Positions 19,453 to 28,253 of a DNA stretch of 43,087 bases are shown here, one piece after another. The notes beneath the pieces are model-generated. The model was given only the letters and a program-made list of their open reading frames with translations, was not told the origin of the DNA and did not search any database. Source of the stretch: Acanthaster planci. Taxonomy: Eukaryota > Echinodermata > Asteroidea > Valvatida > Acanthasteridae. The position numbers were made by a program, and so were the translations under genes. Position 1 is the first letter of the stretch; every line of letters begins with the position of its first letter. Location: contig NW_019091696.1 of assembly GCF_001949145.1 (NCBI RefSeq), forward strand, positions 22,749 through 65,835. The letters are read 5' to 3'.

Positions 19453-20184
19453 GCGTAGAGGTAGACCCGTATATGTGGCATTGCTAAAACAATGCCATGC
19501 TTCACTGCACATTAAAAGTGGTGAACAAAAATACATTTATGTTTAATATCCTTTTGTCTGCAGGTTACGTACTTACGTAGAAACGTCTCTGTACTTGTAT
19601 GTGTGTGCTGGATTGGTATTTTTAAACAAACTTTTGAAGAAATCTGAGAGCCATACAAACATGTACAACTGCAAATTCAACGATAATGTGCACGGTACCC
19701 AGGGTCATTTACGTGCAAAATAATGGGAATGGTCGAAAGTACCTGTTGGCTTCGATTTACTGGTTGGTTCCAGTCCGAGCTTGGACATGCAGTTTTTGAA
19801 TGGTGCCTTCAAGTGACTGGAAACCAGTGAATCCTAAGCCTGAGTGGCCAACAATCACTAGCATGGGAACGAGGTTGGCGAAGCCAGTATAATGAAGCAG
19901 AGAGGTACTTTCGACGACTCTCATCATTTTGCACATAGGCCTAAATGACCCTGGGTACTGCGCATGTTATTGTTGAAATTTCTGTTGTACGTATTTGTCC
20001 GGGTCTCGGTTTTCTTCAAAGTTTCTTTAAAAATAGGAATCCAAAACATGCATACAAGTACAGAAAGGTTTCTACAAAGTCTAGGTAAGTACTTACCTGC
20101 AGGCAAAAGGGTACTATGCGTATTTTTATTTAAAGTATGACATTGTTTCAGCAACGCCACATTTACGGGTCTAGCCTAGAGGTA
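19453..20184. repeat. large imperfect inverted repeat, ~270-290-bp arms, 168-bp loop
   Basis: The left arm 19453-19744 is mirrored by the right arm 19913-20184. Paired landmarks include GTACCCAGGGTCATTT (left) with AAATGACCCTGGGTAC (right), TTTTGTCTGCAGGT with ACCTGCAGGCAAAA, and TAGACCCGTA with TACGGGTCTA. Identity is estimated at about 75-80 percent with small indels. The loop holds smaller inverted words around GTTGGCTTCG and CGAAGCCAG. It lies directly upstream of exon 1 of the SET/recombinase gene. It is either a fold-back mobile element or an inverted duplication. Confidence 0.9.
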
Positions 20185-21035
20185 GAGCTGTCTTCACTCG
20201 TGGTCATGTTTGAGACATGATCAACAAAATATTGTTCAATGGAATTATTTCCCAAATGTGCGACTTAAGTGGTACTGGTAGGATAGGGCTAGTTCAAAAG
20301 TCCTACTTGTCATGGTAACTCAGCAGCTGAAGTCTGTGTCACATTTCACTGGGAGAGGCCTACGGAAACGCTTCAATGAATTAAAAAAACGTCAAAAAAA
20401 TCACCCATATAAACAGCACAATTATCGCTATAATTAAACGGCTAATATGTGTCCGAAACATATCAAGACGTTCATTGCAGGCACAATGCGATGGCGATGG
20501 CGCCGGCACCATTTTCTCCACTGTCACGTTGTCCCATAGCTACATGTAGGCTATACACATACACGTATGACTACCTCCGCGTAAAAAATATCCCAGTTCA
20601 TATCATAGTCGTTAATTTAAGAAAATGATAAGAGAAAATATAAAATATAGTACTATCCTGCAAAAAACGCACCTTCTCAGAAGAAATGCTGTTGTTCTAG
20701 GCGAGATGTTGAAAACGAGGATTAACCAATGCGTAAACGACCGCGCGAACCAGGATATTGGCCATTGCCTACCACACGAGGGCGCTGTCATTTTTTGACA
20801 GAAAACTGTCCAACAAACTGTCACACGAAATAAACGAGCTGTGTATTCAAACACTCAGAATCATGGTAGATCCCGTCAAACATGGACAAGCGTCAGATAT
20901 GCCTGAAACTAATAGAGCGCCCTCACCTTACAGAGCCAACTCTGAAATTATACGTTGTTACAACCGTGGACGTCCACGCTTCACGAGCGTCCACGATTTG
21001 CAGGTGTGTATTCTGATGAAAGTCCACGATTGAAG
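20185..21035. other. possible promoter-side region, no confirmed gene
   Basis: This region lies between the divergent minus-strand SET gene and plus-strand MSH3 and includes a locally GC-richer part (20480-20520 and 20740-20990). A plus-strand ORF from an ATG at 20863 ends in phase 0 at a CAG/GTGTGT donor (21001-21008), which would fit MSH3 exon 2, but it lacks the PCNA-binding motif expected at the MSH3 N-terminus. No exon is claimed. Confidence 0.3.
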
Positions 21036-21112
21036 GCGTTTACACACGCACACACACACACATACACACATACATACATACATGTACAGGTAGGCCTACA
21101 TACACACACATA
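21036..21112. repeat. CA/CATA microsatellite
   Basis: CACACACACACATACACACA-type dinucleotide and tetranucleotide repeats, interrupted by GTACAGGTAGGCCTA. Confidence 0.9.
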
Positions 21113-21180
21113 CATCATTACTTGTAAAACGTGTAACGGGATAAACGTTGCAAACACTTGGTTCGGATGCAACCCCCAGA

Positions 21181-21245
21181 ACTGTGGAGTCCGATGTCCG
21201 CCCCACTCCCACGAAGGGGGGGTTAGGGCACTCGGACCCCACAGT
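21181..21245. repeat. GC-rich stem-loop
   Basis: ACTGTGGAGTCCGATG (21181-21196) pairs with CACTCGGACCCCACAGT (21229-21245) around a 32-base loop. The transcript could fold, but no RNA family is recognised. Confidence 0.6.
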
Positions 21246-22418
21246 ACACATCAACATATTATTCAAAATCTTTGCATAAATATATGAATGATTTCTTATT
21301 TACATTGTTAATTATGATGTTACATGTCTCCGGGTCGGGGGTTTATATAGATAATAGGATGAGAAGAGCCACTTGTTGTGAAGGCAGTCAGAACACATAA
21401 GGATGCCAGTAATTATTCCTTATTAGCCTTCAGAAAGCAAAAACACGTCTAGAAAAGTTAAAGTCAGGAGGGAAAAAAACCAAATCGTTTACTCAGAAAA
21501 CAATGAAATTTTCTGACCAGTCTCATAGGGTTTGTGCATGGGGTGTCAAGTGACGTCCATACGTGTAGAACACAGTTGATAGTGACGTTAATTTGTCAGG
21601 AATAGTGCAACCTTTGAAAAGTTGTTTGTTCAGAAGTATACTTGCTTGGCACAATCTGTTATTTTCAGATACATTTCAGTAAAACCTCTGAAAATGGGCC
21701 GAAAGTAGGCCTAACCCTGGTACCTGAACACACAGCCAATTACTAATACAGAAAACCCTAAATAAATTTTTGTATTGATTGCATAGAAATTTCCTGGCAT
21801 AAAATTCTGAACTGCAAGTCACGTTAGTTGTTTTCAAAGATTTTGCTGTTCCAAATGTAAACTGTTTCTGGTGGGGTAGGCCTATGAAAGTACCATGTAA
21901 AAGCTTTCCATTATTTCAAATGCAATATATTTTCTCTCAAAGAAAGCATAAATTTACATTATATGTATATGTACTAAAACATCAAATTTGCAAAAGAATC
22001 CATCCCAATTCTACAAATCTGCATAGACCCTATTTACAAAAAATACAAAATGAAACTGGTTTACAAATCAATTAGTCAAATTTCATGAACCATGCTTGAT
22101 GCACACATTGAATACTTAATAATAAAATGCGGTTCTTGCTTTTTCTTCTACATGTACAAAATGATTTCTTGATTTGGTGTAAAATGAAGTTTTGTTTTCT
22201 CCTTTTTGGATTACAATACGGGCGATTCACAATTGTGCGCCTCCAAGAGTTTGCAATGCATTGACCAATCACAATCCTGAACCGAACCTTGGCACCTGCT
22301 TGCAGCACTAGAAAAAAAAAATGTAGCACAAACTTATGGAAAAGCCAAAATAGACAAAAAATCTGAAGAAAAACAATAGCTGTTTTGGTTGCAAGCCAAA
22401 CGGCTAAAATTGGGAACA
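21246..22418. other. non-coding stretch
   Basis: No gene recognised. 21506-21539 shares CCAGTCTCATAGGGTTTGTG with the MITE-like element at 7390-7422. Confidence 0.5.
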
Positions 22419-22512
22419 TCGACGAGAATATAATATCAAATCAGTGCTCTGAAATGTGTGATTGCAATCACATGTATTTCAGAGCACTGATTTGATATTA
22501 TATTCTTGTCGA
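22419..22512. repeat. 94-bp near-perfect palindrome
   Basis: The left arm 22419-22455 and right arm 22476-22512 are 37-base inverted copies with one mismatch. The 20-base centre contains a further perfect palindrome, TGTGATTGCAATCACA. It is AT-rich and far longer than chance. It resembles two mobile-element ends fused head to head, or a cruciform/hairpin locus. Confidence 0.95.
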
Positions 22513-22951
22513 TATTCTGATCATGGTGCTACGTAGCCCTTCCATATTTCTTTAAAAATGGGAACATATCCTTAGGGGGGCCAATTTCCCCCTCTCCCAG
22601 GATACCCCATTGCAGCTTATAGAAAACAATCGGTAGTGGTAGTACATGTGTATAAACAGAATGAAGTTCTATTCATCATATCCAGCAGATCTTGATGACC
22701 AGTACGAAGATACATTATCTGTGCTGGGTTCTTTCTTGCAGTCTGAAAGCCCAGTGCTGTTTTTCAGTACTCGACTTTGTGTCCGTTCAGGCTTTGTCTG
22801 TTTGTTACTGCCTTGCTGTAAAGTCATCGGCTCAATCAGAAGTCTAATAAGGAACATCAAATACTTGTATGATACGAAGGAGCAAAATATTGCATTGCAA
22901 CATCTCATATTGACGGGTTAATTAATCTGTCATTTTATGTATTCCTTCTAG

Positions 22952-23042
22952 GTTGAAGTACATTTTCCATTCAAGAAGAGAGGCCTAATGTCACCCAGCC
23001 ATGAGGATCCAGCTGACAACAAAAGACAGAGAAAAAGAACAG
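22952..23042 (+). CDS. MSH3: MSH3, N-terminal exon (nuclear-localisation-like basic region)
   Basis: The acceptor is TATTCCTTCTAG and the donor is ACAG/GTTGCA. The exon is 91 bp, 30 codons plus one base, encoding VEVHFPFKKRGLMSPSHEDP and then a basic DNKRQRKRT tail. It ends in phase 1, and the confident MSH3 exon at 35504 begins with two bases, so the two join in frame. Vertebrate MSH3 has a Lys/Arg-rich segment at this place, between the PCNA-binding motif and the mismatch-recognition domain. The assignment rests on phase, strand and composition rather than strong homology. The PCNA-motif exon 1 was not found. Confidence 0.55.
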
Positions 23043-23268
23043 GTTGCAATGTGCTCTTTGTTCATGTTGTTTGTTTTGAATTGTTTTGCCATATATTTTC
23101 TTAGAGTTTGTGATGTTATCTATTTCAAAATATGGAGGGTCTAACGTTTCAATCCTAGCAGAATCTTCCTCAAAGGCAAAATGACAAATGGACAGGACAA
23201 ACAAGCAACCAGAGAATCAACCAAGCATGGATGAATGCAAGAGGACAAAAGGAAAGGTCAAGAAACAC

Positions 23269-23952
23269 TGCGTTTACACTTGATGTGGCGAGGAGGATCA
23301 GATCCGGTGCGGGGGATCAGATCCGGATCAGAAACGTGTGAAACGCAACGCAGGATCAAATTCTGATCCCGGGATCTGATCCTCCTCTCGAGAAGGATCA
23401 GATCTGGTTCAGATCCTGCGCACGGGATCAATTTGCAAATGTAGACGCAATGCTGGATCAGATCCAGATCAGATCCAGGAATTTGAATTAACTACATCCG
23501 GTGCAAGTCTTGAAGCGAGCTAAAAACAAGTCTGTGTCATCGTGAAGACCTACATGTCATTTATACTTACATGACATTGTACATGCACCATACATAAGCT
23601 GTTGGTTCGGCCGCTACGTACATAACCAGCATCACGCTGGTTCCCAATTAAGCCCTGTGCTTTAGTCCTGTGAGTTGGTAATAAACTGGTACTTGCCCAT
23701 TCCCATGCTTTATCTGTGTTGTCTTTAGTGACTTTTGTTACCGCTGCATATCGCTGATCCAAAACCTTCCATTTCCCCATTTATCTTATGTAAGATAAGA
23801 CAATGAGACGTATATACAACGCGTAAGTTCACGTAATACTGGCTGATGTTTTGCTCCAGTGCGCGTAATCAGTGAACTGTTCACATAACCTTTGCCCTAA
23901 GGTTGCAGCGCTTTATCAATGTCAGGCGGGATCAGGATCCAGTGTAAACGCA
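23269..23952. mobile_element. nested non-autonomous TIR element with GATC-rich ends
   Basis: TGCGTTTACACT (23269-23280) and AGTGTAAACGCA (23941-23952) form perfect 12-bp inverted ends. Just inside the left end GGATCAGATCC-type words are clustered (about 23290-23480), and GGATCAGGATCC flanks the right end. The 684-bp interior has a minus-strand ORF (23780-23550) starting MGKWKVLDQRYAAVTKVTKD, which might be a relic of a Myb-like DNA-binding domain. It splits the Penelope-like 3' region. The superfamily is unresolved because no target-site duplication is clear. Confidence 0.65.
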
Positions 23953-24132
23953 AAAGCTGCAGGCTGGATAAAGGGGCAAAGGATAAAGGGGACTGCATGA
24001 AAGGCATGGTTGAACAACAAAGGAATGTAAGGTGGGAAGAGATCAAAGAAAACTACAGTGGATGGAACTTGACTCTAAGTGGGAGGAGGGTATAATCTGC
24101 AGATAAAAGAGAGGGAAAGAAAAGAGGGTTAA

Positions 24133-24418
24133 TTAGTAGTTTCCCTCTTGGATGTTCAGGGCATGGGGTTGTATGGTGCTGAGGCATTTGATCCAAAGCT
24201 TTTCCTTGTTGAAGCGAACAGCATCTTTACGAAACCCAAGTGATTCTATGCCCTGTTAGATCATGTCAGATTTGGAATGGTTAGGAAGGTTTAAGTGGTG
24301 GCCCACAGTTGTATCTACATGTAGTTGTTTGGTGTTGACCATAGATCTGCGGTCATAGAAACGCTTCTTGAGAGTGTTCTTTGTCTCTCCAACATACCGA
24401 ACACTGCACACCCTGTAA
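24133..24418 (-). pseudogene. GIY-YIG endonuclease domain of Penelope-like element
   Basis: The minus-strand reading contains RYVGETKNTLKKRFYDRRSM, then HVDTTVGHHLNLPNHSKSDM, one in-frame TAA, then GFRKDAVRFNKEKLWIKCLS and a terminal TAA at 24133-24135. The YVGET strand, the Arg-rich DRRS segment and the EKLWI glutamate are the expected catalytic landmarks of the GIY-YIG fold used by Penelope-like elements for target cleavage. The 5' limit coincides with an acceptor-like CTTTTACAG, possibly an element intron, since this class can carry introns. Confidence 0.85.
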
Positions 24419-24440
24419 AAGATAAGAAATATGACATTAG

Positions 24441-25024
24441 TTTATTAAGACCATTAGTGGAAGCAAGTAGCTCAGAATAAAGGTTTTCTTGATGAACAAT
24501 AGATGGATGGGCTAAAATTCTGCCTGATACTGGGGGCATGTCCCCTCAAAGTTTCAATTACACCACACACTGGGTGCACATGGGCCGGTATATGTATGTA
24601 TCTGAACACATGAGATGTTGCTACATGTAGGCATAATTTATATCTTGGCGATCATAACTATTAGTGAATGCTTTTGGGTACATTGTTATTAATTTTTTTG
24701 TGCTTGCAATTCTGAGGCCCAGTACCGGTAACTAACAATATCATTGCGACAGCGCTGTTTCAGTTTCTGCTCTTCCCTCCCATGTTTTTATCATTCTGAT
24801 TTTACATTTTTGATCTGTCGTCATCCGATGATGACCTACATCTGCTGTACTTTTTAATGTATATTTCTTGGTCTTGTTATCGTCAATGTAATTTTACTGA
24901 CTTTTGATGGATTTTTATTGATCTGTGGCCTGGCAGTCGTCTCACATTTTGAGATCTGTACAGCTATAGCACTTGATCATCTTTTCCCAACGCTATGGAA
25001 CATGGGAGGATTTCTTTAATTTGT
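24441..25024. other. unassigned intronic sequence
   Basis: No ORF or repeat was recognised between the Penelope-like remnant and the TTAA element. Confidence 0.5.
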
Positions 25025-25987
25025 TTAACCACTCCATGCCGGGATGCCTGGTTTGGGGCACATAGAGCTGGGCCTTATAACAAAAGACCATACTTGGAAC
25101 AAAAGACCGAGCTGCTGGGAATTGCTAACATGTTTTCAGTTGTCAATATCAGAGGAAATCCATCATTGTTTTGGAAGATTATACCATTGTTTGTGGCATT
25201 CAAGGCGAGCGGATTACCATCCCTCCAGTGTTGAGCGATACAATACTGCTACATGCAAATCTGGCTCGTATTGAAAAGATGCCAGCCGCAAGCATGCACT
25301 GTGCGTGTTTCGGGATCAAAAGAAATTTATGTAACACTGCACAGTCTGGGCTCTCTTTACAAGGTGGCAGGCCTGGCTGAAATACTTGGGCATCAATGGA
25401 TGTTGTCTGTTAGATTAAAGTAGCTACCAGATAGTTATTTGTGTGGGTGTAAACATTCAGTAAATGAAGATATGGTATTTTGAAGAATTTTGAAAATGGA
25501 AGAATTGGAAAATCCCCCATTTGTTGTTGGTGTAGTAGTAGAATGGCACATATGGTGCATGTGATGTGCCCTTTGTGCCACGAACGTCAAATTATGCATC
25601 AACCAGTCTGAATCAGGGTCGAATGTATTACATGTATGTGAATGAAAATCAGTGTGACTCCAGGGCTATTACTCTACTGTGCAGGGTGACCGAGAATTCA
25701 AGGAATCGATATTAGATCATATCAAGGAAAAAAGATGGAAAAATTTTGACATTTCAGGAGAAAATGTTCCACATCATCAGTGCATTTGCAGACATCACAA
25801 AGACTTTTAGAGAGTGCTGAATTTTAGGCTACTTTGCTCCAGAAAATAGTGCCTAGCAGCGTGGTCTTTTGTTCGGAGTATGGTCTTTTGTTACAGGGCC
25901 CTGTTTCCTTTGTTCGAGTTCGGAGACCCCGCCACCCATATAAACCATACGGCTCCGATCCTGGAGTCCCCGGCAGTAAGTGGTTAA
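25025..25987. mobile_element. piggyBac-like non-autonomous element flanked by TTAA
   Basis: TTAA (25025-25028) is followed by CCACTCCATGCCGGGATGCC. At the other end GGAGTCCCCGGCAGTAAGTGG precedes TTAA (25984-25987). The inverted ends continue into subterminal AACAAAAGACCATACT and AACAAAAGACC, mirrored at 25863-25897. TTAA target sites with CC-starting, GCCGGG-containing ends are typical of piggyBac-class elements. The interior (about 955 bp) has no transposase-like ORF. Confidence 0.75.
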
Positions 25988-26141
25988 ACAGTCCAATATT
26001 GTACGGGGACCAGGGGACTCGGTTCAGTTCCAAATACTTGTGGCAGTTGCGGGCTTAGCAGTTGTTTCCTTTAGGCAGGATAGCAATTCGCACATATTTC
26101 TGTTTAATTTGGACCAATCGACATGAATATCGACGTTATCT

Positions 26142-27367
26142 TTACCCGTTTTCTGGATTTGATTGACACACGAGAATGTCAGTAAAAGGTTCGTCGCTGA
26201 AAGAAACGTGCCATACCCTTGGTCTGCCTTGGTGAAACAGTAACCTATGGTTGTGGGCAGCAGTTTGTACGTATTGCACTGCCTGGGTAAGTGTTTTGGG
26301 ATCCCTGAAAAGAGTTAGTTCGGCGGCTTCAATATTATTGCAACCCCTGAGGAGTGCGTCTCTTGTGAATGTTTCAAATACAACCGCATTTGCTGTGGGA
26401 TATGCGTGAATTGTCAGCTGTCTGACTCGCTGCTCAAATTCTTCTAACGTTTTCATCTTCATTTTGTCGAACAGAAGTTAGCTCAGCCCTACTTATGGGA
26501 TCTTTAGTCTTCCCTTCCCTAAAAAGAACCTTTTTAAGCAGTTGTTCTTTGCTTAATTGAAAACTGCGTCTTATTCTAGCTTCTTGCCACGCGTAACTTT
26601 CAAGAGCCTTACCCGTGAGTGCCCCTACTAATTGAACAAGTTTAGTGTTTTCATCCCAGTTGCATAATTCTGCCATCAATTCAAATTTAGCTACAAAAAG
26701 CATGGAAATCAGTGGACCCATCAAATGGCATTAACTTCGGTATGTTCTTCACTGATGTTTGTGTCCCATTGTTAGAGCTGGATGAAGTTACTCCACCCAT
26801 AGTCTGTGTTTATGATTGTGTCACATGAGGCACACTGGTCAGGATTAGAAAAGAGGCATGTGAGGTAGCCATTGTCTGAGATGTGGGGTTTTCAGTTGGC
26901 TTTTGTTCTGCGCTGGGCACGGTTGCTTGGCCGGGCACAGCAGGAATTCCAAAAGGCAAGATGGGCTTTTGATCAGTTTTGATTAGCACAGACATGTTTT
27001 TGCTTTGTTCTTTTCCAGCCTGCGCTTTCTTTTCTCCATTCAAATGTGCTGCAATTTGGATGTGTGCAGGCAAAGGTGGGGCCTATTGTCCAGTGGCTTT
27101 CAGGGTAGCATCTATTGTTGGGTCCCCAGTAGTAATTGGAATGTCTTTTGATGCTCCGTTTGCTGAAGGTTGTTTGTCCTAGCCCTGCTTTTGAATTTTG
27201 AATTCGAGATTTGAGATTTTGACTGCATTTTCTTGCATGATAATGGAATTTGCTCCCATGGCTTTCATTATCATTTCTACTTGTTTCGTGAGCATAGTGA
27301 CATAGTGAGTTGGATAAATGCACAATATCTGCATGGGAACTGTGGTCAGCTGAAGTCTTTTCCACAT
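26142..27367 (-). pseudogene. retrotransposon Gag (capsid-like) with frameshifts
   Basis: On the minus strand, a predicted coiled-coil start (MLTKQVEMIMKAMGANSIIM) is followed by a Pro/Thr/Ser-rich linker. The capsid segment then begins at IPKLMPFDGSTDFHAF and continues AKFELMAELCNWDENTKLVQ, LVGALTGKALESYAWQEARI, EEFEQRVRQLTIHAYPTANA and TLTQAVQYVQTAAHNHRLL. This is the retrotrans_gag layout (W..L..L.G.A, Ala-Tyr, F.RDALLRG). Frame breaks occur near 26700 (one T too many) and 26440-26460, and stops lie between 26810 and 27180. No CCHC zinc knuckle or pol is visible downstream. It is antisense to MSH3. LTR-type Gag is likely; the exact clade is unknown. Confidence 0.75.
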
Positions 27368-27411
27368 ACTAAATGCCTGTAAGTTCGTTCTAGCTCGTTT
27401 AGTTTTGTTTG

Positions 27412-27633
27412 TTAGGTGGGGTTGTCGTAGAAACTATCAATCGTTACCAACCCAAGTTCTTCTCTTTTAGAAACTATAGTTTGAGCAAACTTGGTCCCTA
27501 TCCCTGGTAAAGTACATGTAGTTAGCTCTTTGACAGATGCCTTATTGATATTCATCGTCTTAGAGAAATGTAGTTTACCAAATATACAACCTCCTCCTCC
27601 TCCTCCTCCTCCTCTTGTAGTTTGAGTTATCAT
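27412..27633 (-). CDS. helix-hairpin-helix ORF at the head of the Gag remnant
   Basis: ATG (27633) opens a 73-codon frame with eight Gly encoded by a GGA microsatellite, then NINKASVKELTTCTLPGIGT and FAQTIVSKREELGLVTID. LPGIG flanked by two short helices is a clear helix-hairpin-helix DNA-binding motif of the ComEA/Nucleotide-excision type. It lies 45 bp upstream of the coiled-coil of the Gag remnant on the same strand, so it was probably the N-terminus of that polyprotein before stops arose. Such an N-terminal motif on Gag is unusual. Confidence 0.6.
   Translation of the reverse strand: MITQTTRGGGGGGGGCIFGKLHFSKTMNINKASVKELTTCTLPGIGTKFAQTIVSKREELGLVTIDSFYDNPT
27591..27615. repeat. CTC trinucleotide microsatellite
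   Basis: Eight CTC units; read as GAG/GGA on the minus strand they give the poly-Gly of the helix-hairpin-helix ORF. Confidence 0.9.
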
Positions 27634-27989
27634 TTCTTCCCTTTAGCTACATCTCAGCTACATCTACAGTAACAACAGCAATTTTTCAGCTGTATGTTCA
27701 GTATGTCACCAAGAGATGTGGAAAAATATGGGAAGTGTTTCAAATCAATTATAATTATTTTTTATCAAATAAATTGTCCTTTAAGTGTAATTATTTTCAG
27801 GTCATAAACAGGACCAGGGCTTGTACCCCCCATGTGTCACAATGTGTATTTATTCTGCTTCATTACTATTGTACTTACATGTAGTTGTGACATATGGAAA
27901 TAAACTCCAAACTCTGAAAGCAACCATAGTTTTTGATCAGTACAAAAATAACCCAACTACAAAAGATGCCACACATCTTAGGTAAACAG
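27634..27989. other. unassigned intronic sequence
   Basis: AT-rich, with AGCTACATCT duplicated near 27644-27665. No gene was seen. Confidence 0.5.
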
Positions 27990-28101
27990 AGGCGGCCCAG
28001 GCTTGACAGTGAACTTCATGGGAGAAATGGATATCAAAATCAAGAAAGAAGAATTTCTTGCCAATGAAACAAACAGTGCTTCTTCAACCTCCTCCTTGTT
28101 A

Positions 28102-28253
28102 TATATAACGNNNNNNNNNNNNNNNNNNNNNNNNNNNNNNNNNNNNNNNNNNNNNNNNNNNNNNNNNNNNNNNNNNNNNNNNNNNNNNNNNNNNNNNNAT
28201 CATATATATAATTAACATCTCCCCAACGCAAAAAAAAAAAAAAAAAAATATAT
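28102..28253. mobile_element. short poly-A-tailed insertion with 13-bp target-site duplication (contains N gap)
   Basis: CTCCTCCTTGTTA occurs at 28089-28101 and again at 28254-28266, directly flanking the insert. The insert ends in a 19-base A run followed by TATAT. The PIN-like reading continues after the second duplication copy, so the insertion postdates the gene. Poly-A plus duplication indicates target-primed retroposition (LINE/SINE type). The body is hidden by N. Confidence 0.75.
28111..28198. other. assembly gap (88 N)
   Basis: A run of N inside the poly-A-tailed insertion. Confidence 1.

Larger units (their letters stand above)
23100..24440 (-). mobile_element. Penelope-like retroelement remnant (3' part)
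   Basis: The 3' end of the endonuclease ORF (24133-24418) is followed on the minus strand by untranslated sequence reaching a GAGGAAGATTCTGCTAGGAT segment and GAAACGTTAGACC near 23130-23175. From memory, that word is common in the terminal regions of metazoan Penelope-like elements. A separate TIR element (23269-23952) is nested in the 3' part. The reverse transcriptase is absent, so this is a 5'-truncated copy, as usual for the class. Confidence 0.75.

Noticed and set aside
20863-21003. Possible MSH3 exon 1 (ATG 20863, donor GTGTGT in phase 0)
   Set aside because: The phase fits the next exon but there is no PCNA-binding motif or other MSH3 likeness, so it is not called.
22646-22921. Plus-strand ORF just before the MSH3 basic exon
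   Set aside because: No recognisable motif, and no donor consistent with the next acceptor. Its QSESPVLFF segment is one residue off a PCNA-binding motif.
23130-23180. Hammerhead ribozyme in the Penelope-like terminal region
   Set aside because: A GAAAC-GTTAGA word is present but the CTGATGA core and paired stems could not be found.
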